DNA from: Neorhizobium sp. JUb45 | GTDB lineage: Bacteria > Pseudomonadota > Alphaproteobacteria > Rhizobiales > Rhizobiaceae | Direction: 5' to 3' | Length of the DNA: 64,000 nt | Assembly (NCBI RefSeq): GCF_004343585.1 | Contig: NZ_SLYW01000003.1 | Coordinates: 806,001-870,000, forward strand | Part shown: positions 8,782 through 17,128 of the stretch, one piece after another | Layout: each line of letters opens with the position of its first letter | Numbering within the stretch: position 1 is the stretch's first letter | Made by a program: the position numbers and the translations under genes | Notes under the pieces: generated by a model | Told to the model about the DNA's origin: nothing | What the model saw: only the letters and a program-made list of their open reading frames with translations | The model's database searches: none

Positions 8782-8868
8782 CGTCATCCTCGGGCTTGTC
8801 CCGAGGATCTAAGCCCTCGCCAGGCATTCGACGTGGTTGGATGCTCGGGACAGGCCCGAGCATGACGG
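8782..8868. repeat. RIME-like palindromic intergenic element, copy 1
   Basis: 87 bp with complementary ends (CGTCATCCTCGGG at the left, CCCGAGCATGACGG at the right) and an internal hairpin CTCGGG-N5-CCCGAG. Two further copies lie at 23268-23354 and 28373-28458. It sits between the ATPase gene and the D-aminopeptidase gene inside an operon, so it will be transcribed as a folded RNA. Confidence 0.85.
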
Positions 8869-8891
8869 CGGAAAGCGCAAAGGCCTTGTTG

Positions 8892-9635
8892 TCAGGCCGG
8901 TTCTTCGAGTTCCACGCTCAGGCTGCGCAGTTCGCGCGTGTGAGCGTGGCTGACATTGCCGAGCCTCAGATCCTCGGCGGTGACCTGTTCCACCATATGG
9001 CCATCGATCATCACACCCACTTCGGTGCACAGATGGGCGATGACGCTGAGATTGTGGCTGACCATCACATAGGTGAGGTTCCGCTCGGCTCGCAGGTCCG
9101 CAAGAAGGTTCAGGATTTCCGCCTGAACCGAGACGTCGAGCGCAGAGGTCGGCTCATCGAGCAGCAGCACTTCCGGTTCGGCGATCAGCGCGCGGGCAAT
9201 CGCCACACGCTGGCGCTGGCCGCCGGACAGCTGGTGCGGATAGCGGAAGCGTGCCGTCTGCGGCAGGGCAACGGCAGCCAGCACCTTGGCGATGCGGTCG
9301 TCGATATTGTCCATGCCGTGCACGAGCGGCAGTTCCGACAGGATGCGGTCGATCGTCTGGCGTGGATGCAGGGAGCCGTATGGGTCCTGAAACACCATCT
9401 GCACCTTGCGGAAGAAGGCCGGCGGGCGAAACAGCGGGGCATCCTCGCCGGAAAAGGCGATGCGGCCCGACCATTCGTTGTTGAGGCCGGCCATGGCGCG
9501 CAGAACGGTGGATTTGCCCGAGCCGCTTTCGCCGACGATGCCGAAGCTGGCGCCCTTGGCGACGTTGAAGGACACGCCCTTGACGACTTCCTTGTCACCG
9601 AAGGCGATGCGCAGATTGTCGATCTCGATGGTCAT
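8892..9635 (-). CDS. Dipeptide/oligopeptide ABC transporter ATP-binding protein (second ATPase)
   Basis: One of the two nucleotide-binding subunits of a DppF/OppF-type importer. Walker [10 protein letters not shown], signature [12 protein letters not shown] and Walker [12 protein letters not shown] are intact, in 247 residues. ATG 9635 overlaps the stop of the preceding ATPase gene (ATGA), so translation is coupled; a GTG slightly upstream is the alternative. It lacks the extended C-terminal zinc-finger-like oligopeptide tail and is therefore short for the family. Confidence 0.9.
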   Translation of the reverse strand: MTIEIDNLRIAFGDKEVVKGVSFNVAKGASFGIVGESGSGKSTVLRAMAGLNNEWSGRIAFSGEDAPLFRPPAFFRKVQMVFQDPYGSLHPRQTIDRILSELPLVHGMDNIDDRIAKVLAAVALPQTARFRYPHQLSGGQRQRVAIARALIAEPEVLLLDEPTSALDVSVQAEILNLLADLRAERNLTYVMVSHNLSVIAHLCTEVGVMIDGHMVEQVTAEDLRLGNVSHAHTRELRSLSVELEEPA

Positions 9636-10459
9636 TTCAGCCACTCCGGATCACGGGTAAGGACAGGCAGGCGCTCCTTGGGATGGATCAGCGAGGGCAT
9701 GCAGTTGAGCAGCCCGCGCGTATAAGGATGCTGCGCGGACAAAAGTTCGGATGCCTTCAGTTCTTCCATCACACGGCCGGAATACATGACGGCGACGCGG
9801 TCGCAGAAATGCGAGACCAGCGGCAGATCGTGGCTGATGAGCAGCAGGCCCATGCCGCGTTCCGACACCAGTTCCTCGATCAGGCGCAGGATTTCCGCCT
9901 GCACCGTGGCGTCAAGCGCCGAGGTCGGTTCGTCGGCGATCAGCAGTTCCGGATCGGGTGCCAGCATCATGGCGATCATGACGCGCTGGCCCATGCCGCC
10001 CGAAACTTCGTGCGGATAGGCGCTTGCCACCTTGCGTGGATCGCGGATTTTCACCATTTCCAGCAGGTTGATGGCGGCTTCAAGGGCTGCACGCTTGCTG
10101 CCGCCCTTATGGGCGCGCCAGGATTCGGCCACCTGGCTGCCGATCGTTTTCACCGGGTTCAGCGAATATTTCGGGTCCTGAAGAATGAAGCCGGCCCGCT
10201 TGCCGCGGATCGTGCGCATCTGCTTTTCCGACGCCGACAGGATGTCGATGCCGTCGAATTCCAGCTTGTCGGCTTCGATCCGCGTCTGTTTGGGCAGAAG
10301 CTTCATAAGGGCGCGGGCGGTGAGGCTCTTGCCCGAGCCGCTTTCGCCGACGATGCCGAGCTTTTCGGTGCCGAGCGTCAGCGACACGCCCTTGACGGCG
10401 GGCGCAAAGCCGGTGCGGCTTTCAAAGCCGATATGCAGGTTCTTGATTTCAACGAGCAT
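9632..10459 (-). CDS. Dipeptide/oligopeptide ABC transporter ATP-binding protein (first ATPase)
   Basis: DppD/OppD-type ATPase, 275 residues, with Walker A GESGSGKS, the characteristic variant signature VSGGMGQRVMIAMML and Walker [13 protein letters not shown]. The C-terminal oligopeptide motif ends in HPYTRGLLNCMPSL and then a proline-rich tail (IHPKERLPVL). The start at ATG 10459 (MLVEIKNLHIGFES) directly follows the permease stop, and the end overlaps the next ATPase gene. Confidence 0.9.
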   Translation of the reverse strand: MLVEIKNLHIGFESRTGFAPAVKGVSLTLGTEKLGIVGESGSGKSLTARALMKLLPKQTRIEADKLEFDGIDILSASEKQMRTIRGKRAGFILQDPKYSLNPVKTIGSQVAESWRAHKGGSKRAALEAAINLLEMVKIRDPRKVASAYPHEVSGGMGQRVMIAMMLAPDPELLIADEPTSALDATVQAEILRLIEELVSERGMGLLLISHDLPLVSHFCDRVAVMYSGRVMEELKASELLSAQHPYTRGLLNCMPSLIHPKERLPVLTRDPEWLK

Positions 10460-10460
10460 A

Positions 10461-11360
10461 TCAGGCCGCCTTCGGATCAAGGACGTCGCGCAGCGCGTCG
10501 CCGAGGAAGTTGAAGGCCAGCGAAACCATGAAGATCGCGATGCCGGGAATGGCGGCAACCCACCACTGTTCGAAGATGAAGCGCTTGGCAGTCGCAATCA
10601 TCGCACCCCATTCCGGCGACGGCGGCTGCGCGCCCATGCCGAGGAAGCCGAGCGAGGCGGCGGTGATGATGATCGAGGACATGTCGAGCGTGACGCGCAC
10701 GATCAGCGTCGGCACGCAGAGCGGCATGATGTGGCGGAAGATGATGCGCCACGAAGAGCCACCGGTCAGGCGGTAAGCCGCGATGAAGTCGCTGCCGCGA
10801 ACGGTCAGCGTTTCGGCGCGTGCCATGCGGGCATAAGGCGGCCATGCGGTCAGCGCGATGGCGAGCACGGCGCTTTCGACACCGGGCTGCAGGGCGGCCA
10901 CGAAAGCGAGCGCCAGAACCAGACGCGGGAAGGCCAGAAAGATGTCGGTGATGCGCATCAGGATGGTATCGACGACGCCGCCGAAATAACCGGCGATGCA
11001 GCCGATGGCGAGCCCGATCGGAGCCACGAGAACCACGACGGCGATAACCATGCCGAGCGTGACGCGGCCGCCGTAGAACAGGCGCGAATAGATGTCGCGG
11101 CCGAGTTCGTCGGTGCCGAACCAGTGAGCGGCACTCGGCGCGGCCAGACGATTGGCAAGATCCTGCGCTGCCGGATCATGCGTTGCCAGCAGCGGCGCGA
11201 ACAGGGCGATGCCGATGAAGATCAGGATGATGGTCAGGCCGATCATGCCGAGCGGATTGCCGCGCAGGTTCAGCCAGATGCGGTACCAGTTGCCCCAGGC
11301 GGCCTGGCGGCGCGAGGACGGATTTTCGTCCAGCGCCCAGTTTCGGAAGGTGGCGATCAT
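10461..11360 (-). CDS. Dipeptide ABC transporter permease (DppC type)
   Basis: 299 residues with the N-terminal cytoplasmic extension and the MIGLTIILIFIGIALFAPLLA first membrane helix typical of DppC/OppC, followed by GTDELGRDIYSRLFYGGR and the EAA loop region (AETLTVRGSDFIAAYRLTGGS). ATG 11360 overlaps the stop of the upstream permease gene by one base, so the longer reading frame to 11513 is not the start. Confidence 0.9.
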   Translation of the reverse strand: MIATFRNWALDENPSSRRQAAWGNWYRIWLNLRGNPLGMIGLTIILIFIGIALFAPLLATHDPAAQDLANRLAAPSAAHWFGTDELGRDIYSRLFYGGRVTLGMVIAVVVLVAPIGLAIGCIAGYFGGVVDTILMRITDIFLAFPRLVLALAFVAALQPGVESAVLAIALTAWPPYARMARAETLTVRGSDFIAAYRLTGGSSWRIIFRHIMPLCVPTLIVRVTLDMSSIIITAASLGFLGMGAQPPSPEWGAMIATAKRFIFEQWWVAAIPGIAIFMVSLAFNFLGDALRDVLDPKAA

Positions 11361-12373
11361 TATTGTACCCGTGGATCGAGGACGCGGTAGAGAATGTCCG
11401 CAATCAGGTTGAGGCCGACATAGATGAGGCCGATCAGAAGCGTGGTGCCGATGACCGGGTTCATGTCCGCATTCATCAGCGAAACGGTCAGATATTGGCC
11501 GATGCCCGGCCACGAGAACACGGTCTCTGTGACAACGGCGCCTTCGAGAAGGCCGGCATAGGTCAGCGCGATGACGGTGACGAGCTGCACGGCAACCGTC
11601 GGGAAGGCGTGACCCCAGATAACCGTGGTCAGCGACAGACCCTTGGCGCGGGCGGTGATGACATACTCACCCTTCAGCGCGTCGATCATGAAGGCGCGCG
11701 TCATGCGGGCGATATAGGCCATCGAAAAATAGGCAAGGATGATGACCGGCTGCGCCATATGCGCCAGCGCGTCCCGGAAGGCATCGAAATCGCCGGCAAT
11801 CAGCGTGTCGATGGTCAGGATGCCGGTGACCGTATCGATCATGCCGTCAAAGATGATGTCCTGCCGGCCGGGGCCGGGGGCGATATCGAGCCACGAATAG
11901 AAGATCAAAAGCGAGATCAGCGACAGCATGAACACCGGCACGGAATGGCCGGCAAGGCAGACGACGCGGATGGCCTGATCGGTCAACGAGCCCTGACGGA
12001 CGGCCGCCCAGACGCCGAGCGGAATGCCGATCAGTGCCGCCAGCAGCAGGGCTGCGGTGGCAAGCTCGAACGTCGCCGGGAAAAAGCGGACGATATCGGT
12101 CGCGACCGGGTTCTTGGTCAGAACCGACATGCCGAAATCGCCATGGATCAGCTGGTTGAGATAATGCAGGAACTGCACCGGAATGGGCTGATCAAGGCCC
12201 ATCTCAGTGCGTACGCGAAGAATGACATCCTCCGGTGCATTGTCGCCAACGGCGGCAATGACCGGATCGACCGGCATGACCCGGCCGATGAGGAAAGTCA
12301 GCACAGTCAAACCGAACAGCGTCAGGAGGACGCTGCTCAGTGTTGCTGCAAGGCTTTTGAAACGCTTGTTCAC
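11360..12373 (-). CDS. Dipeptide ABC transporter permease (DppB type)
   Basis: 337 residues; a first transmembrane helix (SVLLTLFGLTVLTFLIGRVMPVDPV) followed by a large periplasmic segment and five more helices, as in DppB/OppB. The EAA motif region is visible (IDALKGEYVITARAKGL). It overlaps the end of the binding-protein gene by 4 bases and the next permease by 1 base, showing a tightly packed operon. Confidence 0.9.
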   Translation of the reverse strand: MNKRFKSLAATLSSVLLTLFGLTVLTFLIGRVMPVDPVIAAVGDNAPEDVILRVRTEMGLDQPIPVQFLHYLNQLIHGDFGMSVLTKNPVATDIVRFFPATFELATAALLLAALIGIPLGVWAAVRQGSLTDQAIRVVCLAGHSVPVFMLSLISLLIFYSWLDIAPGPGRQDIIFDGMIDTVTGILTIDTLIAGDFDAFRDALAHMAQPVIILAYFSMAYIARMTRAFMIDALKGEYVITARAKGLSLTTVIWGHAFPTVAVQLVTVIALTYAGLLEGAVVTETVFSWPGIGQYLTVSLMNADMNPVIGTTLLIGLIYVGLNLIADILYRVLDPRVQ

Positions 12374-13968
12374 GCCTTGGAAGTCTCCAGATAAGAATTG
12401 CCTTCAGACAGAACGCCGAGCTGGAAGCCGGTGGTGTTCTTGCGGCAGGCAGCTGTCTTGGTGGTCTGGAACATGACGGCGAACGGGCTGTTTTCCATGA
12501 ACTCGCGCTGCAGGGCTTCGTAAAGTTCCAGACGCTTTGCCGGGTCCTTCTCGTCGCGGGCAGCTTCTGCCTTGGCGGCCAGGTCATCGTTCTTGAAGCT
12601 GGAGCGCCATGCGAACGGCTTCTTCTTGGCGTCGTCCGAATTGTCCTTGTTGATGCAGAACACTTCGGCGTTCGAGTTCGGATCGAAATAGTCCGTGCCC
12701 CATGCCGACAGTGCCATTTCATGGCCGCGGGCGCGCATCTTGGTGAGAACCTGACGGTTTTCAGCCGACTGCAGCTTTACGCGGATGCCGATGGCGCCGA
12801 GGTTGGCCTGGATCGCCTGTGCGAGATCCGGGTAGGGCTGGGCCGCATAGTGGTCGAGGGTGATGTCGAAACCGTCTGCGAGACCGGCCTCGGCCATCAG
12901 TGCCTTGGCCTTTTCGACGTTCTGCTTGAACGGCGTGTCGGTGACGGTGCCCGGGAAACCGGCAGGCTCCATGCTCTGGTGAACGACGTGCGTCAGCGGC
13001 ACGATGTTCTTCTGCATGCCTTCGTAATCGAGCGCCCACTTCACAGCCTGCCATACCTGCGGCTTGGCAAGGTTGGCATTGTTCTGGTTGAGCGAGATCA
13101 GCACCAGCGAAGCGATCTGCTTGCGCACCAGCGTGACGTTTTCGTCAGACTGCAGCGCCTTTAGCTGTTCCGAGGTCAGGTCGCGGGCAATATCGACGTC
13201 GCCCTTCTGGAGCATCAGCATCTGCGAGGACGGATCGACAACGTGGCGGATGATGACACGCTTCAGGTTGCCCTTGTAAGGACCGTGTTCGTTCAGCGTC
13301 AGCGCGATGCTTTCCGAAGCCTTCCAGGCCTGCAGCTTGAACGGGCCGGAACCGGCGCTGTTCTTCTGCAACCAGGCATTGCCGAGGTCGCCGTTCACTT
13401 CGTTTTCGAGAACGGTCTTCTTTTCGACGATGGCGCCGATGTTCGCCGACAGGCAGAACAGCAGGAAGGAGATCGCGGTGGGTGTTTCGGTCGTCAGCGT
13501 GACGGTCTTTGCGTCCTTGGCGACGATGCGGGCTTCAACATTGTCAGCCGTGAAGCCGAACTGGTTGATGATGAAGGCCGGGCTCTTGTTCATCTTGATG
13601 GCGCGCTGCAGCGAGAACGCAACGTCGTCGGCCGTGACGGCAGCGCCGGAGGCGAACTTGGCATCGGCCAGCTTGAAGGTGAAAACCTTGTTGTCGGCAT
13701 CGGCTTCCCAGGAAGCGGCAATGACCGGGGTCACGGTGTCGGGGTTGTCGCTGTTGGCGCGTACCAGCTTCTGGTACATGTTGCTGATCATCTCGCCGCC
13801 GACGGCCTCAAAACCCTCATGCGGGTCAAGGCTGGTCATGTTGTCGAGCTGCTGTGCAACGACCAGAATATCCTTCGGCGTGGCCGCAAAAGCGGTTTCG
13901 GCCAGTTCGAGATAGGACAGGAACGGGACGGCTGCGCCGCCGATCAGAAAGTTGCGTCTTGATACCAT
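12370..13968 (-). CDS. Peptide ABC transporter substrate-binding protein, family 5
   Basis: Periplasmic receptor of the importer, 532 residues. The start at ATG 13968 gives a twin-arginine-type signal (VSRRNFLIGGAAVPFLSYL) ending near AFAATPKD, so export may be by Tat. The body has family-5 features: SLDPHEGFEAVGGEMISNMYQKLV early and LEYALQREFMENSPFAV-like C-terminal region (LYEALQREFMENSP). First gene of the dpp-type operon. The ligand is inferred to be a short peptide, possibly containing D-residues, only from the enzymes around it. Confidence 0.88.
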   Translation of the reverse strand: MVSRRNFLIGGAAVPFLSYLELAETAFAATPKDILVVAQQLDNMTSLDPHEGFEAVGGEMISNMYQKLVRANSDNPDTVTPVIAASWEADADNKVFTFKLADAKFASGAAVTADDVAFSLQRAIKMNKSPAFIINQFGFTADNVEARIVAKDAKTVTLTTETPTAISFLLFCLSANIGAIVEKKTVLENEVNGDLGNAWLQKNSAGSGPFKLQAWKASESIALTLNEHGPYKGNLKRVIIRHVVDPSSQMLMLQKGDVDIARDLTSEQLKALQSDENVTLVRKQIASLVLISLNQNNANLAKPQVWQAVKWALDYEGMQKNIVPLTHVVHQSMEPAGFPGTVTDTPFKQNVEKAKALMAEAGLADGFDITLDHYAAQPYPDLAQAIQANLGAIGIRVKLQSAENRQVLTKMRARGHEMALSAWGTDYFDPNSNAEVFCINKDNSDDAKKKPFAWRSSFKNDDLAAKAEAARDEKDPAKRLELYEALQREFMENSPFAVMFQTTKTAACRKNTTGFQLGVLSEGNSYLETSKA

Positions 13969-14080
13969 TGCTATATTCCCCTTGATAAGCCGGCCCCTGG
14001 GATTTGAGGGGCAGGCAAGATTTTGCCGCAATTTTCGGCGGTCTTAACAGTGCGTTTAAAAACCGACCAATTCCATTTTT

Positions 14081-14095
14081 CGCATAGGTTATGCG
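14081..14095. promoter_or_regulatory. Dyad CGCATA-N3-TATGCG in the divergent peptide promoter
   Basis: A perfect 15-bp inverted repeat (CGCATAGGTTATGCG) between the minus-strand transporter operon and the plus-strand dipeptidase gene. Size and position suit a LysR-type operator, and a LysR gene sits at 6293-7189. Just to the right, GCGCGGT (14093-14099) can pair with ACCGCGC (14111-14117), a possible leader hairpin. Confidence 0.5.
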
Positions 14096-14173
14096 CGGTT
14101 TGCATTTGCGACCGCGCCACCACCTACTTACGGATAACCGAAACCTCAATGCTCCGGCGGGACACTTCAGAAA

Positions 14174-15208
14174 ATGTTGAACAATTTTCTTCCGATCTTC
14201 GATGGCCATAATGACGTGCTGCTTCGCCTGCGACGCGACGGCGGCGCTGATCCGGTAAAGCGTTTTCTCGAGGGAGAAGATGTCGGGCATATCGACTTGC
14301 CGCGCGCCAAGGCCGGCGGTCTGGCCGGTGGCCTCTGCGCTATCTACGTTCCTTCGCCAAGCATGACGAAGGACGCGAACGGTGATTACCCGACGCCGAC
14401 GCAGCCGGATGCCATCAATGAAACGCTGGCGATGGCGCGGTTGTTGTTCGATATCGAGGCACGGTCGCAAGGTGGTGTGACGGTGTGCCGCACGGCCGAT
14501 GATATCCGCCGCTCGATCGAAACCGGCAGCTTTGCCGCGGTCTTCCACATCGAGGGCGCGGAAGCGGTGGCCGCCGATCTTGATGCGCTTTACGTGCTGC
14601 ATCAGGCAGGCCTGCGCACACTCGGCCCGGTCTGGAGCCGCCCGAACGTCTTTGCCTATGGTGTGCCGTTCCGTTACCCGTCGACGCCGGATATCGGCCC
14701 GGGCCTCACTGAGGCTGGCCGCGATCTCATCCGCGCCTGCAACGAGCTGAAAATCATGGTTGACCTGTCGCACATGAACGAGGCCGGCTTCTGGGAAATT
14801 GCCAAGCTTTCGAATGCGCCGCTGGTCGCCTCGCATTCCAACGTGCATGCGCTGTGCAACCACAGCCGCAACCTGACCGACCGCCAGCTCGACGCCATCC
14901 GCGATACGGACGGTCTCGTCGGCATCAATTTTGGCGTTCTGTTCTTGCGTGACGACGGCATTAAGGATGCCAATACCAGTCTCGACCTGCTGGTGCGCCA
15001 TGTCGCCTATATTGCCGAGCGGATCGGCATCGACCGCGTGGCGCTCGGTTCCGACTTCGACGGCACTACGATCCCGAACGAAATCAAGGATGCAGCCGGA
15101 CTGCCGCGTCTGGTCGAGGCGCTGCGCAAACATGGCTTCAACGACGCGGAATTGAAGAAGATCGGCCACGAGAACTGGATTTCCGTTCTCGAACGCACTT
15201 GGGCCTGA
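14174..15208 (+). CDS. Membrane dipeptidase family (M19) dipeptidase
   Basis: A binuclear zinc dipeptidase; members of this family can cleave dipeptides whose second residue has D-configuration. 344 residues with the metal and catalytic residues in order: DGHNDVLLRL (His-x-Asp, residues 10-12), HIEGAEAV (bridging Glu), VDLSHMNEAGFWE (His), ASHSNVHAL (His) and LGSDFDG (Asp). No signal peptide, so cytoplasmic. It is divergent from the peptide importer, which would supply its substrate, and convergent with the phnF gene. Confidence 0.88.
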   Translation: MLNNFLPIFDGHNDVLLRLRRDGGADPVKRFLEGEDVGHIDLPRAKAGGLAGGLCAIYVPSPSMTKDANGDYPTPTQPDAINETLAMARLLFDIEARSQGGVTVCRTADDIRRSIETGSFAAVFHIEGAEAVAADLDALYVLHQAGLRTLGPVWSRPNVFAYGVPFRYPSTPDIGPGLTEAGRDLIRACNELKIMVDLSHMNEAGFWEIAKLSNAPLVASHSNVHALCNHSRNLTDRQLDAIRDTDGLVGINFGVLFLRDDGIKDANTSLDLLVRHVAYIAERIGIDRVALGSDFDGTTIPNEIKDAAGLPRLVEALRKHGFNDAELKKIGHENWISVLERTWA

Positions 15209-15214
15209 GAAGGT

Positions 15215-15943
15215 TCAGTCCACGTCCGGCTTGAACGAAAGCTCGAACCGGTCCGCGAGAAAGCGCGTGCGCACGCTCTGGACCGGTTTGTCCTCCATAT
15301 CGACATCGACGGCATTGCTGATCAACACGATGGCGTCGGCTGCGCATTGCAGCAGTTCGGCGTCATGGGGTGACACGCGCTCGGCGGTGATGCGGGTTTC
15401 GCGGCGGCGGTAATCGCTGACGCCCGATTTTTGCAATGCCTGCGTGATCGAGCCGGTTTCCGCGTAAGCCGAAATGATGTCTGGAAAACGCTCCACCGAA
15501 AACAGCGAGGTGGAGCGCGACATCGGCATGCCATCCACCACGGCCAGCCGCTCCAGCCGGTGCAAAGGCGCGCCGACCGAGATATTCAGCAATGCCGCCT
15601 GCCGCGCATCGGCGGCCACACGCTCTGCGCCGATCAGCCGGCCTGACGGCTCGATCGACTGTTTCATCATGTTTTCGCGAAAACGCACGCGCTCGCCGAT
15701 CGGATAGATGACGCGTGGCGGCTGGGCGTTGACAAATGTGCCGCGACCGCGCTCGGCGCGCAGCAATCCCTCGGTCGAGAGAGCCGCAATGGCGCGGCGC
15801 ACCGTATGGCGGTTGACGCCATGACGTTCGGCAAGCTCGACCTCGGGCGGAAGCTGCTGTGCGATCACGCCGGAAGCGATGTCGGCGCGGATGGCGTCGG
15901 CGACGCGGCGCCAGCGGGAAATGCCGTCATCGAGGGCGTGCAT
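15215..15943 (-). CDS. phnF: PhnF-type GntR-family regulator (HutC/UTRA subfamily)
   Basis: 242 residues: GntR winged helix (VIAQQLPPEVELAERHGVNRHTVRRAIAALSTEGLL, about 25-60) and a UTRA effector domain ending in SVRTRFLADRFELSF. It is divergent from phnG and is the expected repressor of the phosphonate operon. An inverted repeat TTGTCTA-N6-TAGACAA sits just upstream of phnG, in the shared promoter, as its likely operator. Confidence 0.88.
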   Translation of the reverse strand: MHALDDGISRWRRVADAIRADIASGVIAQQLPPEVELAERHGVNRHTVRRAIAALSTEGLLRAERGRGTFVNAQPPRVIYPIGERVRFRENMMKQSIEPSGRLIGAERVAADARQAALLNISVGAPLHRLERLAVVDGMPMSRSTSLFSVERFPDIISAYAETGSITQALQKSGVSDYRRRETRITAERVSPHDAELLQCAADAIVLISNAVDVDMEDKPVQSVRTRFLADRFELSFKPDVD

Positions 15944-15968
15944 GAGGGTAGTCCTTAAAAAATGCGAA

Positions 15969-15986
15969 ATGTCATCAAGCTGTCAC
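15969..15986 (+). promoter_or_regulatory. Pho box (PhoB site) of the phn operon
   Basis: ATGTCAT-CAAG-CTGTCAC: two 7-base direct repeats separated by 4 bases, nearly identical to the PhoB consensus CTGTCAT-N4-CTGTCAC. A TATAAC hexamer starts 11 bases further on at 15998, the usual spacing when a Pho box replaces the -35 element. Confidence 0.85.
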
Positions 15987-15997
15987 TGGTCAGGCTC

Positions 15998-16003
15998 TAT
16001 AAC
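15998..16003 (+). promoter_or_regulatory. -10 element of the phnG promoter
   Basis: TATAAC, 11 bases after the Pho box; transcription would start near 16010, just ahead of the PhnF-like operator. Confidence 0.6.
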
Positions 16004-16017
16004 CTCGATTAGATTAG

Positions 16018-16037
16018 TTGTCTACACAAATAGACAA
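16018..16037. promoter_or_regulatory. Probable PhnF operator
   Basis: TTGTCTA (16018-16024) and TAGACAA (16031-16037) form a perfect inverted repeat around a 6-base spacer. HutC/PhnF regulators bind dyads of the GT-TA-AC kind. It lies just after the predicted start of transcription, where a bound repressor would block phnG expression. Confidence 0.7.
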
Positions 16038-16048
16038 ATAGGTGCGAC

Positions 16049-16507
16049 ATGACAGCAGAAACAGCGAATGCGCGGAGAAAGCGGGCCCTGGATGCGATGG
16101 CGTCCATGCCGGCCAGTTTGCTCCATGAACTTTACAATCAGAATACAGCCGGCGCGCCCGGCGCCATTGCGGTTCGTGGTCCGGAAATCGGCGCCATCAT
16201 GCTGCGCGGCCGGATCGGCGGCGGTGGTGCGCCGTTCAATCTCGGCGAGGCCAGCGTGACACGCGCCACGGTGCGGCTGGAGAGCGGTGAACTCGGCCAT
16301 TCGATCGTGCTCGGTCGTGATGCCGACAAGGCGCGTATGGTCGCCCATCTCGATGCGCTGCGCCAGCTGCCGGACTGGGTGGCCCGCGTGGAAAAATCGA
16401 TTGTCGAGCCGGCGCTGCAGCATGCCCGCGATCAGGCCGCAATTCAGGCTGAAGAGACGGAAGCGACGCGTGTCGACTTCTTCACCATGGTGCGGGGAGA
16501 AGACTGA
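16049..16507 (+). CDS. phnG: Phosphonate C-P lyase core subunit PhnG
   Basis: Subunit of the PhnGHIJ core complex, which with PhnL/PhnM couples methylphosphonate to ATP to give ribose 1-methylphosphonate 5-triphosphate. 152 residues, with typical features such as RALDAMASMPASLL near the start and GAPFNLGEASVTRATVRL in the middle. First gene of the operon; its stop overlaps the phnH start by one base. Confidence 0.93.
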   Translation: MTAETANARRKRALDAMASMPASLLHELYNQNTAGAPGAIAVRGPEIGAIMLRGRIGGGGAPFNLGEASVTRATVRLESGELGHSIVLGRDADKARMVAHLDALRQLPDWVARVEKSIVEPALQHARDQAAIQAEETEATRVDFFTMVRGED

Positions 16508-17127
16508 TGAGTGTTTCGATCAATGCGCGTTCGGAAGGCCATGTCTTTGAAGGTGGCTTTGCCAATCCGGTGATGGATAGTCAGGCCGTATTTCGTCGTG
16601 TGATGAATGCGCTGGCGCAGCCGGGCACCATTGCCGATCTCGCCGGCTTCGTTACCCCGCCGGCACCAATGTCGCAGGCAGCAGCCGCCATCCTGCTGAC
16701 GCTTGCCGATTACGATACGCCCGTCTGGTTCGAAAAGCCGGAAAACAATGACGACGCCATCGGCTGGATGTCGTTTCACACCGGTGCGCCGCGCACGGCC
16801 GATGTTCTTCGCGCCGGTTTTGCCGTGCTGGAAAAGGCAAGTCCCGTTTCAGCATGGGCATCCTTCCCGATCGGCACCAGCGATTACCCGGATCGTTCCG
16901 CCACGCTGCTTCTGCCGGTCGAAAGCCTTGTCGGCGGTCAGCCTCTGACACTCACCGGCCCCGGCATCGAAACGCAAACGGTGATCGCACCTAGCGGCCT
17001 GCCGGAGGGATTTGTCGCCGTCATGGCGGAAAACCGCGCCGCTTATCCGCTCGGGCTGGATGTCGTGCTGGTTTGCGGCGGTGAGGCGATCGCGCTCCCC
17101 CGCACGACGCGGATCGAGGAGTTCTGA
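16507..17127 (+). CDS. phnH: Phosphonate C-P lyase core subunit PhnH
   Basis: 206 residues. The PLP-transferase-like fold of PhnH provides dimerisation in the core complex. Family features are visible: VFRRVMNALAQPGT near residues 27-40, SFPIGTSDYPDRSATLLLPVESL and the C-terminal LPRTTRIEE. It overlaps phnG by one base (TGATG) and phnI follows after one base. Confidence 0.93.
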   Translation: MSVSINARSEGHVFEGGFANPVMDSQAVFRRVMNALAQPGTIADLAGFVTPPAPMSQAAAAILLTLADYDTPVWFEKPENNDDAIGWMSFHTGAPRTADVLRAGFAVLEKASPVSAWASFPIGTSDYPDRSATLLLPVESLVGGQPLTLTGPGIETQTVIAPSGLPEGFVAVMAENRAAYPLGLDVVLVCGGEAIALPRTTRIEEF

Positions 17128-17128
17128 C

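Noticed and set aside
10185-11390. 401-codon plus-strand ORF opposite the peptide permease genes
   Set aside because: Charge-rich, repeat-like translation with no motifs; the other strand encodes two clear permeases and an ATPase with tight operon junctions.
13826-15169. 447-codon minus-strand ORF opposite the dipeptidase gene
   Set aside because: Overlaps both the peptide receptor gene and the M19 dipeptidase, whose metal ligands are all intact.
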